From Paraphaeosphaeria minitans (lineage: Eukaryota > Ascomycota > Dothideomycetes > Pleosporales > Didymosphaeriaceae), in NCBI GenBank assembly GCA_015832175.1, contig WJXW01000001.1, positions 4,650,001 to 4,714,000 on the forward strand: a DNA stretch of 64,000 bases, written 5' to 3'. Below, in pieces: positions 22,487 through 31,577 of this stretch (the first letter of the stretch is position 1; each line of letters starts with the position of its first letter). The notes beneath the pieces were generated by a model. It did not search any database. It saw only the letters and a program-made list of their open reading frames with translations, and was not told the origin of the DNA. A program made the translations under genes and the position numbers.

Positions 22487-23314
22487 CTAAATGCCCATGC
22501 CATAGCCGCCAACACGGCCACCCCGGGCAGCTTTCAAGCCAGCCTCGAAATACTCGGTACGGTGCTTCTCATTCTTGATATGGCGCTCCTTAGCGATTCG
22601 CTGCTTGCGCTCAGCGACGTACTTCGCGTCGAGGGCGTCCATGGCGCGAGCAAGAGCTTTGTGCTTGGTAAGGTAGGCATCGAGCTCCTCCATATCCGGG
22701 AATTGCTTCTTGTAGCGGCGGCGAGCGAGGTCCAGAGCTAGATGCTGGTAGACCGGAGTGTCTGGGTGGAAGGCTGCCTGCATTGCGTGCAGCTCGTCGA
22801 AGGTCGGGATGGTCGAGTGATCGTCGATATAGCCATGGAAGTATGCAGCGATGTGGGAGGCATGACGACGCATGTCGAGCACGGTAGCAGCATGATAGAT
22901 CTTGCAAGCTTCGACAGTGTTCTTGCCCATTGGGATGGCGCGGACCTTGTTGGCGCACCAGAACGCGACAGACATCCAACCGACGACGACCTTCAGTGCT
23001 TGAGGATCTGCACGCGCAGCCGATGGGACGAGATCGAGCACCGACGTGGTATCGCGAGACTGGATTCGAGCGTTCGCCCAGGCGGAGGTGGCCATAAAGG
23101 CGCGTTTGTAGACCTCAGCGAAACGATTACCACTGATAGTAAGGGTAATCTTGGGGCCTTCCAAAAGGCCGCGACGCTCCTCGCGAGACAGAGCACGGAG
23201 ATTGACGGTGCCTTTCATGACCTTGTGAACTGGATGCTTAGCCGAGACCAAGGGGTTGAACTCTGGCGCCGTGGGATTGATGGGACCAGTCTTCTGGGTC
23301 ATTGTTGAGGCCAT
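22487..23314 (-). CDS. Tandem paralog 2, unrecognised family (possibly BTB-like)
   Basis: Uninterrupted frame of 275 residues. Shared blocks: LLEGPKITLTISGNRF, YKRAFMATSAWANARI, a middle helical region (AATVLDMRRHASHIAAYF, LALDLARRRYKKQF) and YLTKHKALARAMDALDAKYV, then a basic coiled-coil and a Gly-rich end. Spacing of the blocks matches paralog 1 closely. No targeting signal. A minus-strand TATATAAA (23483-23476) lies about 160 bp upstream, and the leader is A/C-rich. Unknown function. Confidence 0.75.
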   Translation of the reverse strand: MASTMTQKTGPINPTAPEFNPLVSAKHPVHKVMKGTVNLRALSREERRGLLEGPKITLTISGNRFAEVYKRAFMATSAWANARIQSRDTTSVLDLVPSAARADPQALKVVVGWMSVAFWCANKVRAIPMGKNTVEACKIYHAATVLDMRRHASHIAAYFHGYIDDHSTIPTFDELHAMQAAFHPDTPVYQHLALDLARRRYKKQFPDMEELDAYLTKHKALARAMDALDAKYVAERKQRIAKERHIKNEKHRTEYFEAGLKAARGGRVGGYGMGI

Positions 23315-24280
23315 GACGGACTTGTGGGGTGTTTTTGTTGGTAGTTTTCTTGTTGGTAGTGTTTTTGTGAACGGTAATTGGAGATTGGAGTGAGTAAGCA
23401 GGTGTGACAGGCGTGTTCAGTATAATGTTCAACGTTTGAGAGTGTACTGGAGTTATCAAGATGATAGAGGGGGCATTTATATACGAGTAGTTCGCAGCTT
23501 GACTTTGTGAAGATACGAGTTATGGCCGGCCAAGATGCTTAAATGAAAGAGTAAGCACCATGTAAAAACAGAAGCCCTTGGTGAGTTTCACAACTATGGC
23601 GGTGGTCAAAGGTATTGTGAATGCCTTAGGTCGGAGAAGCATGATGCAAAAATGTAATCTGAAGGGCCAAGCCGAGTGTTCTCGACCTCATCAAAGAGCA
23701 CGTTCACAATTTAGACATTCGCCAGGTGGCCGACGCGTGAAGAGGATTCCTTAGGTGTCATTGATGACAGACTGAAAAGGCGCGGGTATTGATAGGGAAG
23801 CACAACTCTCGAGCTGATGTATGAAAAACAATAGTCGGTAGTGCATTTTTCAAGGACCTTTCAGGCTATTTACTCATACCTGCAGCTGAATTGCGCGTGG
23901 GAAACCATTTGCTTTGAAACTGATTGTGTACAGTGAGACAGAGTAAAAATATGACTCCTCCCGATCGCGGGCGGAAAGACCGGTGCTCGATTTGATAGAA
24001 TTAATTGAGTCTCATTCAATACAAAACACGAAGTTGAGACCCTTGGCTCAAATTACTTTTGTCCTTCGCAGATCTACTGGTATTCCGTGGGGCATGCCTG
24101 CAAGCGTTTCAAAGGGTTCACAGACTTCCCCTTCTGCTTCAAAAGATCCCGATCCACAATTCATCCCACCTTATCACTTGCGCATAGCTCGAAAAATTCC
24201 ATGCAGTATGTCTGTTGCTGTCAAAAAGATTTGACAGGCTTTCAAGTACAGATATTGGGCAACTGGCGCGAACCTTGCTT
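23315..24280. other. Spacer between paralogs 2 and 3
   Basis: Holds the TATA box and A/C-rich leader of paralog 2. No further gene seen. Confidence 0.45.
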
Positions 24281-25261
24281 TTAAAGTGCTTGATAGAGTA
24301 CCAAGACGGGGTCAGGACTCTCAATCCACATCATCACAGCTTCCTCCGCCGAAATTTCCCCTTTATGAGCCGTCATGTAGTCGCCTCCTGGTCCCGTTGT
24401 GGAGTGGTCTTCTTGGTGTACCTGCTCGTCATAGTCCCAACCATTGCTCGCTGCCCTGCAACGAAAATGTAGATCAGCGGACTCTATGCAGTTGGCGAGG
24501 ATAGGGTGCTTCTTAAGAAATATGGAGAACTTCTTCGGATCTTTGATCTGATTGGTGTGACGCAGATATGTAAGGCGATTAATCATTGTCGTCCAAAGCG
24601 GATTCTCCGGCGAAGCCCGCATCTCCTCAACACACGCGATCTCCATGTGGTGCGGCATACCCGTTCGGATGTAGTTGAGATAGTACTGTGTAATCACATC
24701 TGTGTACTTCTCCATACCAAGGACGCGTGCGGCCCAGAGTACTGCCATATCGAGCTCGAAATCATTGATCGTGACATCTTCGCGTGCTTGCGCTATATCG
24801 TGTTGGTTATGGAGAAGGACTTCATGAGCTTCAAACTCTTTACCTGTCTTTTGTAGCCAGTCCCTCAACAGAGTATAGACAGCCTTTCTTGTGAGGTCTC
24901 CGGGTGCGAAATCGAATCGGGTACTCTCCGGATTGGCGGTGAAGTGGCCATTCAGGGTCCGGGACACTGCCATGGCTGCACGCTTCCAAGTAGTCACAGC
25001 TGGCTTTCCGCCAATGTATATAGTGATGGTCGGTCCCTGCATCATGTACATTCTTTCCTGGCCTATCATCAATCTCCAATCGTCCAGATGCTGATGCACG
25101 ATGGCATCGAGCTTTAACTTCATGGTAGAGGAGGCTAGTTCAGGCTGGAGGTTACTTGATGTGACCTGCACAATAAGTTCATGAGCTATGAGGTAATGCT
25201 TTGATAGACTCACGGTGAATTCGGCTATGGCTGCCAAGGGCTCGCTGTACAAACCTATCAT
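24281..25261 (-). CDS. Tandem paralog 3, unrecognised family (possibly BTB-like)
   Basis: The open frame codes 326 residues; a 48 bp intron (25213-25166, GTGAGT...GTGCAG) probably removes 16 of them without changing frame. An internal ATG at 25123 is another possible start. Core blocks align with the two downstream neighbours: MMQGPTITIYIGGKPAVTT, WKRAAMAVSRTLNGHF, a helical middle (ELDMAVLWAARVLGMEKY) and IFLKKHPILANCIESADLHF. The coiled-coil tail of the others is replaced by an acidic/Gly segment. It is the most diverged of the three. Function unknown. Confidence 0.7.
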   Translation of the reverse strand: MIGLYSEPLAAIAEFTVSLSKHYLIAHELIVQVTSSNLQPELASSTMKLKLDAIVHQHLDDWRLMIGQERMYMMQGPTITIYIGGKPAVTTWKRAAMAVSRTLNGHFTANPESTRFDFAPGDLTRKAVYTLLRDWLQKTGKEFEAHEVLLHNQHDIAQAREDVTINDFELDMAVLWAARVLGMEKYTDVITQYYLNYIRTGMPHHMEIACVEEMRASPENPLWTTMINRLTYLRHTNQIKDPKKFSIFLKKHPILANCIESADLHFRCRAASNGWDYDEQVHQEDHSTTGPGGDYMTAHKGEISAEEAVMMWIESPDPVLVLYQAL

Positions 25262-25978
25262 GTGTTATAATATCGTGTTGCGGTAGAAATATCGGCCGAG
25301 GGCTCTCGAGGTAGGTGTAGCAAGTACGGAGAACAAAGGAAAGCACTGCGACAGGCGCGGAGACGAAATGCAACATGATGGTGCGAGAACACCAGTAGAG
25401 AATATGTTTTGAAAACAAGTCCTAATTGCTATCTCGCGTCGAGCGTTTGCAACACTTGGCGCGTTTCTATAGTACGGTAATAGTGTTGTCGCGAGCTAGA
25501 TTAGAAGTGACGACGTTCTTGCCGAAAGCAGACACAGTTGCGAATTCGAGGATGTTCAGTGTTAGTAAATGCTGAGAATCTGCCAGGAGATCTGTACTAG
25601 CATGAAGGATGTAATCGAAAGGCTGTCCGCTTGCTTGGGTCTTTCTCTGTCCTTCGCTCTATCATTCGTTTTATCCTTTGCTTGATATATTCCCGTGTCT
25701 TCCTTACTATCATTCTCTATGTTCTCTTATTATACAAAAGTGGGTAAGTCGGATCAATGAAACACTTACTGGCATTCATGAACTTCTCCACAGAGTGTGT
25801 AGGTTGTCCACTTTATCACACCATCAACCAGACGGCTTAACACAGAAGATGTGACCTCGCAAACTCCACAAGACCACGTGCTTCGACCTGCATACTTGAT
25901 TAAAAGGTCCCAGTCGCTTCCCTTCCCATACCAAAACCCTACTTAACCGGGCTCCCACATGCCCTCTCCCTCCCAACC
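25262..25978. other. Spacer at accessory/core transition
   Basis: No coding frame of note. It separates the paralog row from the conserved, gene-dense right part of the window. Confidence 0.45.
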
Positions 25979-26671
25979 CTACACCTCCCTGAAATCTTCC
26001 AACCTCTTCTTCTGCCTCCCCTCATCAAAATTCCCCTCCTCCAACCATCCCTCAAAAGCCCCCTTCAATCCCCCCCATTCCCCGTCCACGATACTAAACC
26101 ACGCCGTATCCCTGTTCCGTCCCCGCGTAATCATATGCTGCCTAAACGTGCCCTCGTACGTGAACCCCAGCCTCTTCGCGGCCTTTAAACTCGGCTTGTT
26201 GCGGTCATTGCACTTCCACTCATACCTTCTAAAGTGCAGCGTATCGAATACATAGGACGCGAAAAGGTACTGCACTTCTGTGGCAGCGGGTGTACGCTGG
26301 AGAGACGGGGCGTAGAGGATGGACCCGATTTCGATGACACGATTGCGAGCGTCCATGCGCAAGAGGGAGACGAGGCCGACGGGCTGGGAGGTGCTGGAAA
26401 GGAGGATGGTGTAGGTCCAGGGGTTTGTGGTGTCCGCCTTCTTGGCTAGAGAGGCGCGGAACTGGTCCAGAGACTCGGGCGGGTCGCCGGAGAGGTATTC
26501 GAATAGTGAAGCACGTTCGGGACCGGAGATTTGCGGGTAGAGGGCTTCGGCGTGGGAGGGGGAAACGGGGATGATGGTGACGTACTGGCCGGTGAGCTTG
26601 ACGTCGTAGGTCGGGGCAATGGCGGGCGTATCTGGGACCGCAGGGGTGGACTTCTCGTCGTGGGAAGACAT
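25979..26671 (-). CDS. GNAT-family N-acetyltransferase (RimJ/RimL-like)
   Basis: Single exon of 230 residues. The start MSSHDEKSTPAVPD is followed by a strand LTGQYVTIIPVSPSHAEALY. The acetyl-CoA-binding part is visible: QPVGLVSLLRMD, VIEIGSILYAP, TEVQYLFASYVFDTLHFRRYEWKC in two steps, then NKPSLKAAKRLGFTYEGTFRQHM, which is the typical RimJ/RimL ending with GFxxEGxxR. DTAWFSIVDGEW closes the domain. Substrate unknown; small-molecule or protein amines are possible. Probably cytosolic. Family call is secure. Confidence 0.9.
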   Translation of the reverse strand: MSSHDEKSTPAVPDTPAIAPTYDVKLTGQYVTIIPVSPSHAEALYPQISGPERASLFEYLSGDPPESLDQFRASLAKKADTTNPWTYTILLSSTSQPVGLVSLLRMDARNRVIEIGSILYAPSLQRTPAATEVQYLFASYVFDTLHFRRYEWKCNDRNKPSLKAAKRLGFTYEGTFRQHMITRGRNRDTAWFSIVDGEWGGLKGAFEGWLEEGNFDEGRQKKRLEDFREV

Positions 26672-27048
26672 TTTGTGGTAGATTTTCGAGCCGAGATGTT
26701 GTAAGATGCAGGTTCATAGTGATATACTGTACTTGTGAAGACGTTCGCTAGCGCGGATATCCGCGATTGGCGCACCAACCGCGTGTATAGCGTTGTAACG
26801 TCAGAACCCTGAACCATTAAATAAGATCATTACTCTCCACTTCACAGTTAAGGTTATCTAGCGGATAAAGAGAGAAGAATACATAAAGTCCGCCAGAACT
26901 GTGCTCACATAGTCGTAGTCAATAAACCCGCACTAGAATCAAGTCCACTTATTCGGTGATGGCTTGCACCTCTTTCGCATATGTCAGATAACCGCGTTGC
27001 CCTCAATCCGACTCACACTGCTTAGGGTCCTAATATTACAACGCTCGC
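26672..27048. other. Intergenic region
   Basis: Upstream of the acetyltransferase and downstream of the TMEM205-like gene. No gene or repeat recognised. Confidence 0.5.
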
Positions 27049-27648
27049 TCACCACCGGAGCCCCTCCCCAAGCAGCACACCGTACCAACACATTCCCAGG
27101 AAGCCCACCAGATTCACCAACGAGCTCACGCCGTGCAAGATAGCAAATTGCTTGTTCAAAGCCTGCATCCCCTTACTATGCGGTCCCTTATCATAGCTCT
27201 TCTTCCCATCCTTGGTCTCCTGGTGTTTCCTCACTTTCATAATTCTCGTCGTCTCCGGCCCTACATACAGCAAATTGGCCAACGCAGTAGTAAACATGGT
27301 GCTCGTGAGCCAGAAGGCCAGACCGTCGCCGCTGGCCTTGTAGGTCCATAGAGATGAGGGTCCACCAGGGTAGGTCAATGCCATGAGCGCGGGGGCGACG
27401 GTCTGGAGCGTGAAGTAAGCGGGGAAGGTGGCCTCTTGGAGGGTGGAGAACATGGGCCGGGGAAGGGCGCGGAAGGCGACGATGCCGCCGATAAAGGATT
27501 GGAAGAGGGTGCTGCCGAGGAGGGTGCCATAGCTGGTTGGGTATTAGCAGGGGTCAGATGGAAATTGTGCGCAATAGGAAGATGGTATCCCAGCATACCT
27601 TAGTAGATGGTACGCCGCCGGATTTTTGAACGAGGCCAGGGATGTCAT
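27049..27648 (-). CDS. TMEM205-like membrane protein
   Basis: Exons 27648-27599 and 27532-27049 with a 66 bp intron (GTATGC...ACCAG) give 177 residues. The split serine codon yields AAYHLLSYGTLLGSTLFQSF, then GGIVAFRALPRPMFSTLQ, the opening of the TMEM205-like (DUF4149) domain. Four hydrophobic segments follow, separated by a charged loop (KVRKHQETKDGKKSYDKG) and an HSKGMQALNKQFAILHG block typical of the fungal members. An integral membrane protein, probably of the endomembrane system; the molecular role is not established. Confidence 0.85.
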
Positions 27649-28004
27649 GGTTGTTAGGGGGGCTCAGGTCGAGCGAGCGGACCGCAAATGTCGACGTGTG
27701 ACGAGTGAAAAGGCGGTATAAGATGCGTGCTACAAGCCAGGTCTACAATAGAGGCAAACGAGAAGTCCAACCTGTCCAGTGGAGTGATTGAGCAATGCTG
27801 AAACCGAGGCTGGCCCATCCGATACCACATGACGTGGTGACACGCGACGACCACGCTAGTTAATCCTAACCCCGGCCACATTTCCTAATCCCCGTCTTCC
27901 CCCGCCGCAAGCACCCAAATTCCATCGCAGAGCCTTATATCCTCGACCCTTTCGTCGTGTTCCCACAGTCTTTTCTTCCCAATCATCTGCCTTGTGAAAC
28001 ACCC

Positions 28005-29122
28005 ATGCTCCTCCCCTTCCTCGTAACCCTCCGCCACCCGACCTCGCATGAGCTCACGCCCGAGGACATCTTCGAAAGCAGCCTGGGCGGCGCCTTTGTG
28101 AACGATATGTACGTCTACACCTCCCCTCAAACCCTTACACCTCTCCATGTCCTTATTCAATTTATACACAGACAAAACCAACACGGCGACGACGCTACAA
28201 CCACCATCCTCTACCGCCCCTCGAACCCTGCCTACGCCCAATTCGCCCTCCACCCCGCCGATGTCACTGGCGAGGAGCAGCGCCGCAAGTTCGCGCACTA
28301 CCTTTGGAATGCGGGGATTATGATGGCGGAGCTGGTCGGGGGGCGGCCTGCTGGTCACAAGAAGCACCATGTGGATGAGCTGTGGGGCGAGCAGAGCCAG
28401 TGGCGCGATGGAGAGTGGTGGACCGGGGAGGAGGAAGAGGCGAAGTGGAGGGTGAAGGGAGAGACGGTTTTGGAGTTGGGTGCAGGTGCTTGAAGTGAGT
28501 TGGAATTGGAAGAGATAGGCAGCTGATGGATTGTAGGAGTTGGACTAGGCGGGATTATGAGCGCTGTCACTGGTGCTGCGGAGGTGGGTATTCTTTTTCC
28601 TAAACAATCTTTTGGGGCAGAGGAAGCAGGCTGACTGACGTCCTACAGGTCGCTATAACAGACTACCCTGCACCCACGATTCTCGAGACCCTCCGAAAGA
28701 ACGCCGAGACGAACATCCCCGTGGAACAGAGGGCCAATACCACCGTCCACGGCCACCAGTGGAACGTCCTCGACGATGATTTTTCCACCTCTCATGCACA
28801 CCACTACACGCGCATCCTCGCCGCAGACTGCCTGTGGATGCCGCACGAGCACGAGAACCTCGCGAATTCTATGCTGCATTTCCTGTCCGACTCGCCGGAC
28901 GCTCGGGTATACGTGATCGCAGGGTTCCATACGGGCCGCGCGAAGGTGGCGCCGTTCTTCGAGGAGACGGTGCCGGCGGTTGGCCTGGAGATCGAGGAGA
29001 TGTACGAGATGGATGCGGAGGGCAAGCGGCGTGCGTGGGCGGCAGAGCGCGACGGCGGGAGAGAGGACGTCAGCGAGAGGAAGAAATGGTGCGTGCTCGC
29101 GCGGCTGCGTCGTCGCAGATAG
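28005..29122 (+). CDS. SAM-dependent methyltransferase, EFM7/NNT1-like
   Basis: Exons 28005-28108, 28172-28485, 28537-28583 and 28649-29122 encode about 312 residues; introns are 51-65 bp. Splicing rebuilds family blocks: FVNDIQNQHGD across intron 1, LELGAGVGLGGIMSAV across intron 2 (SAM motif I) and EVAITDYPAPTILETL across intron 3. HYLWNAG precedes motif I as in the nicotinamide N-methyltransferase-like/EFM7 group, and ILAADCLWMPHEHENL and VIAGFHTGRAK are the later motifs. EFM7 of yeast methylates the N-terminus and Lys2 of eEF1A; whether this homolog does the same is inferred. It ends 78 bp before the convergent EFM4-like gene. Confidence 0.85.
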
Positions 29123-29200
29123 CCTTTCCACGTATGACCCCCCTTCGCCCACTCTCCTTTTCAAATAGACTTGCGCACGACCGAACCTGTACATGTCCTT

Positions 29201-29956
29201 TCACCTCGTCTTGAAGCAGAGCGTGCACACGCTGCTTCCCGTCTTTCCCCCAAACGTGAAACTCGGATACTCGGCGCGATCCTCAAACTCCAGCTCCCCG
29301 CCCTCAAACCACCCCTTGACCTCATCTTCGGTCCAATTACAGCTCGTAATCAGAAATCTTCCTCCCTTCTTCACCAGCTTCTCCACCTTCTCCCGATACC
29401 CCTCCGCCACCCGCCTCCCCTGCGCATCCACCTCCTCGCTCAGACTAATGGCATCAAACGTGCCCTTGTCAAGCACAACATCGAACCCGTCACCCAGCCA
29501 CTCACCCTCCGCCACCCCCTTCAAGATGTCGAACTCGCGGAACTTGACATCCTCATACTCGGCCCCCTTTGTGGCTTTGATCTCCTCCGCCAACCTCACG
29601 CTCACCCGCGAATAGTCCACGCCCACCATCTCCCCCTCCCACCCGTCCTCCCTCAGCGCAAAAAGCAAATGTCCGTTCCCTGTCCCCAGATCCAGAAATC
29701 GGCTCGGCGCCACGAAAGCCTCGTCTTCCTGGCCGTCCGCGACTTCCCCGTCTGCTTCTTTGTGGAGGGCGTCGGTGTCGGCGAGCGTTTCGAGGAAGGC
29801 GAGCATGCGCTCTTCGGCGGCGGCGTCGGCGAACCAGACGGTGCCCTCGTCGGCGGGGTCGGCGGCGAAGTTGGTGAGCTCGGCGGTGTAGGCGGTGTCC
29901 CAGTAGGAGCGGGTGCCGAGGGCGGAGGTGTTGAGGTGCTCAGGTTTGGAAGCCAT
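29201..29956 (-). CDS. EFM4: Protein-lysine N-methyltransferase EFM4 homolog
   Basis: Single exon of 251 residues. Diagnostic blocks: LGTRSYWDTAYTAELTNF near the N-terminus, GTVWFADAAAEERML, SAM motif I FLDLGTGNGHLLFAL around residue 87, MVGVDYSRVSVRLAEEI, DVVLDKGTFDAISLS and GGRFLITSCNWTEDEV. These match EFM4/METTL10, which methylates a lysine of elongation factor eEF1A. Cytosolic, no targeting signal. An acidic insertion (EADGEVADGQEDEAF) lies before motif I. Convergent with another eEF1A-methyltransferase-like gene. Confidence 0.9.
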   Translation of the reverse strand: MASKPEHLNTSALGTRSYWDTAYTAELTNFAADPADEGTVWFADAAAEERMLAFLETLADTDALHKEADGEVADGQEDEAFVAPSRFLDLGTGNGHLLFALREDGWEGEMVGVDYSRVSVRLAEEIKATKGAEYEDVKFREFDILKGVAEGEWLGDGFDVVLDKGTFDAISLSEEVDAQGRRVAEGYREKVEKLVKKGGRFLITSCNWTEDEVKGWFEGGELEFEDRAEYPSFTFGGKTGSSVCTLCFKTR

Positions 29957-30286
29957 TGTGGCGGCGCGGGGAGGGTAGAGGCGCAGCAGCTGTAAAAGAA
30001 GTTGAGGTAGATGTGGAATGGAGGGGTTGATGCGCGCAGAGCAATAGATAGTCTAGAATCTACATAACCCCTGCCCCTGCCCCTACCCCTGCCCCTGCCC
30101 CTGCACTACCCTCAGCAAGCGAAGCCGAGGGGCAGATTTTCGCCAGTGCCGGACCCTGGCAACATGACGTTCAGACCTCACCTCCTTCACCCGTCGCGAA
30201 GTACTTTTTTAAATATCTCATTCCAACCCATCCCACTTCATCCCCGACTCCCACCCCTCGATCGATCCCTCCACCCAACCGCCAAA
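29957..30286. repeat. Promoter gap with (CCCCTG)n repeat
   Basis: A short divergent promoter region contains about six copies of CCCCTG (one varied to CCCCTA) at 30067-30104, about 110 bp upstream of the EFM4 homolog. A simple sequence repeat; it may bind GC-box factors but no evidence shows it. Confidence 0.55.
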
Positions 30287-30975
30287 ATGGTCCACTGGCT
30301 CGACGAAACCCCAGAGTACAACACCTCGCCCCTCATCCCCCTCTGCTTCGTGACCGCCCTCTCCTCGTACGGCCTCTACATGGCCTACCAGAACATCACG
30401 CGACTCCAGGAGTACGAGGACCAAGCACAGAAGCTGTCCAAGTGGAGCAACACCGTAGCCGCGCGGCTGAACAAGACGAGGACGACGCAGACGAGCGGGA
30501 CGATTGCGGTACGTGGCTTTTTTTTTTCTCTCTTTTTCCTTTCCATTTCCATTTCCATTTCCATTTCCATTTCCATTTCCATTTCCATTTCCATTTCCCT
30601 TTCCCTTTCGCCCTCCCCTTCCTTCCCTCTGCCAGTTCCCGGCCGTGTGGTGGGAGACCCAGAATGTAGCCGACAGACGGACAACAACTGATTCTGATAC
30701 AATGGTGACAGATGGTGCTATCCACGCTGTGCTCCCTGCTGCTGCTCCTCACGAAATTCGGCGTCACGACGCACGTGGTGCTAGCGATTCTCTGCACGGC
30801 TGCCAGCGCGCTGGCGCGACTGCACATGAAGACGTTCTGGAACGAGAAGGCGCAGGTCAAAGTCCCACTGATGGGCAAATTCAACGAGGCGATCAACGGG
30901 AGCGAGGAGGTTGTGCAGTTGCTCGGGGGGATCACGGCTGCGTGGATCGCGGCGGGGCTGTTGTCGTTTTTCTAG
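30287..30975 (+). CDS. Small conserved membrane protein of unknown function
   Basis: Exons 30287-30508 and 30712-30975 are joined by a 203 bp intron (GTACGT...TGACAG) and encode 161 residues. Hydrophobic segments near residues 14-33 (PLIPLCFVTALSSYGLYMAY), at the start of exon 2 (STLCSLLLLLTKFG; THVVLAILCTAASALA) and at the C-terminus (ITAAWIAAGLLSFF) suggest three or four membrane passes. A charged stretch between them (LQEYEDQAQKLSKWSNTVAARL) may be a coiled coil. I do not recognise the family. The intron length is explained by a TTTCCA repeat. Confidence 0.7.
30536..30608 (+). repeat. (TTTCCA)n microsatellite inside an intron
   Basis: About nine to ten perfect TTTCCA units, flanked by T-rich and TTTCCC variants, lie inside the only intron of the small membrane protein gene, between donor and branch site. 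Confidence 0.85.
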
Positions 30976-31100
30976 GGCACGGCGAAGAGACGAGACGTTG
31001 GTTGGGACGAGGATGGTGTTTGATTCCCTTCATTAATCTGAGACGCAGCGTGGGCAGGGTTCACTCAGAGTACACGACCGTCCATCTCGTCGTCTCCTTT

Positions 31101-31577
31101 TCACCAAACGATACGCGTATTCTCATCCACGTTACACCTCAACCCCCTGTTCTCCCCCCACCCCGACCTTCCCTCCCCCACACCTTTATATACCCCCCTC
31201 CCCAACACCCCACTCTCCCCCTCCAACCCCTCCACATCCCTCACGAACTCCTTCCACGGCACCCCCAGATATCTCAGCATACCCACCACACGCTGCCGAG
31301 CCACCAACCGATCCCGCACAACCCACTCCTCCTCCTTATCCTCCGTCGCCGACCCTCCTCCGCCGACCCCGTCGTCCGAGCTGGAGACACGATGACTCGG
31401 AAGATGCAACCGCTGCGTCATCCCCTGGGAGACGAGGAGGCGGTATGCGGCGCTGCCGGTGGAGCTGGCACAGCGTGTGGGCTGGCGCCGTGAGCTAGGA
31501 GGGGTTTGGAGGGTGGGTGCGGTGCGTTGGGCTTGGGCTTGGGGAGGGGGGAGGAGGAGGGAGGGGTGGAGGGACAT
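31101..31577 (-). CDS. Hypothetical protein, 158 residues
   Basis: The frame starts MSLHPSLLLPPPQAQAQRTA and has an Arg/Ser-rich N-terminus that could be a mitochondrial presequence, then a compact central part (EEEWVVRDRLVARQRVVGML followed by RYLGVPWKEFVRD) that looks genuinely protein-like. A Gly-rich tail ends in DENTRIVW. No known domain. The start may be the later Met at MTQRLHLPSHR. Moderate to low confidence because the surroundings are repeat-rich. Confidence 0.4.
   Translation of the reverse strand: MSLHPSLLLPPPQAQAQRTAPTLQTPPSSRRQPTRCASSTGSAAYRLLVSQGMTQRLHLPSHRVSSSDDGVGGGGSATEDKEEEWVVRDRLVARQRVVGMLRYLGVPWKEFVRDVEGLEGESGVLGRGVYKGVGEGRSGWGENRGLRCNVDENTRIVW

Noticed and set aside
22358..23308. 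Plus-strand frames of 127 and 188 codons opposite paralog 2
   Set aside because: Antisense shadows of a gene with clear paralogs.
29171..29995. 274-codon plus-strand frame over the EFM4 homolog
   Set aside because: Its Leu/Pro/His-rich and Gly/Val-rich composition is a shadow of the minus-strand methyltransferase, which carries all SAM motifs.
30067..30104. (CCCCTG)n considered as interstitial telomere-like sequence
   Set aside because: Fungal telomere repeats are TTAGGG-type; this is a different hexamer.
30504..31493. 329-codon plus-strand frame starting in the TTTCCA repeat
   Set aside because: Begins with a repeat-coded Phe/Pro run inside an intron and overlaps exon 2 of the membrane protein in another frame.
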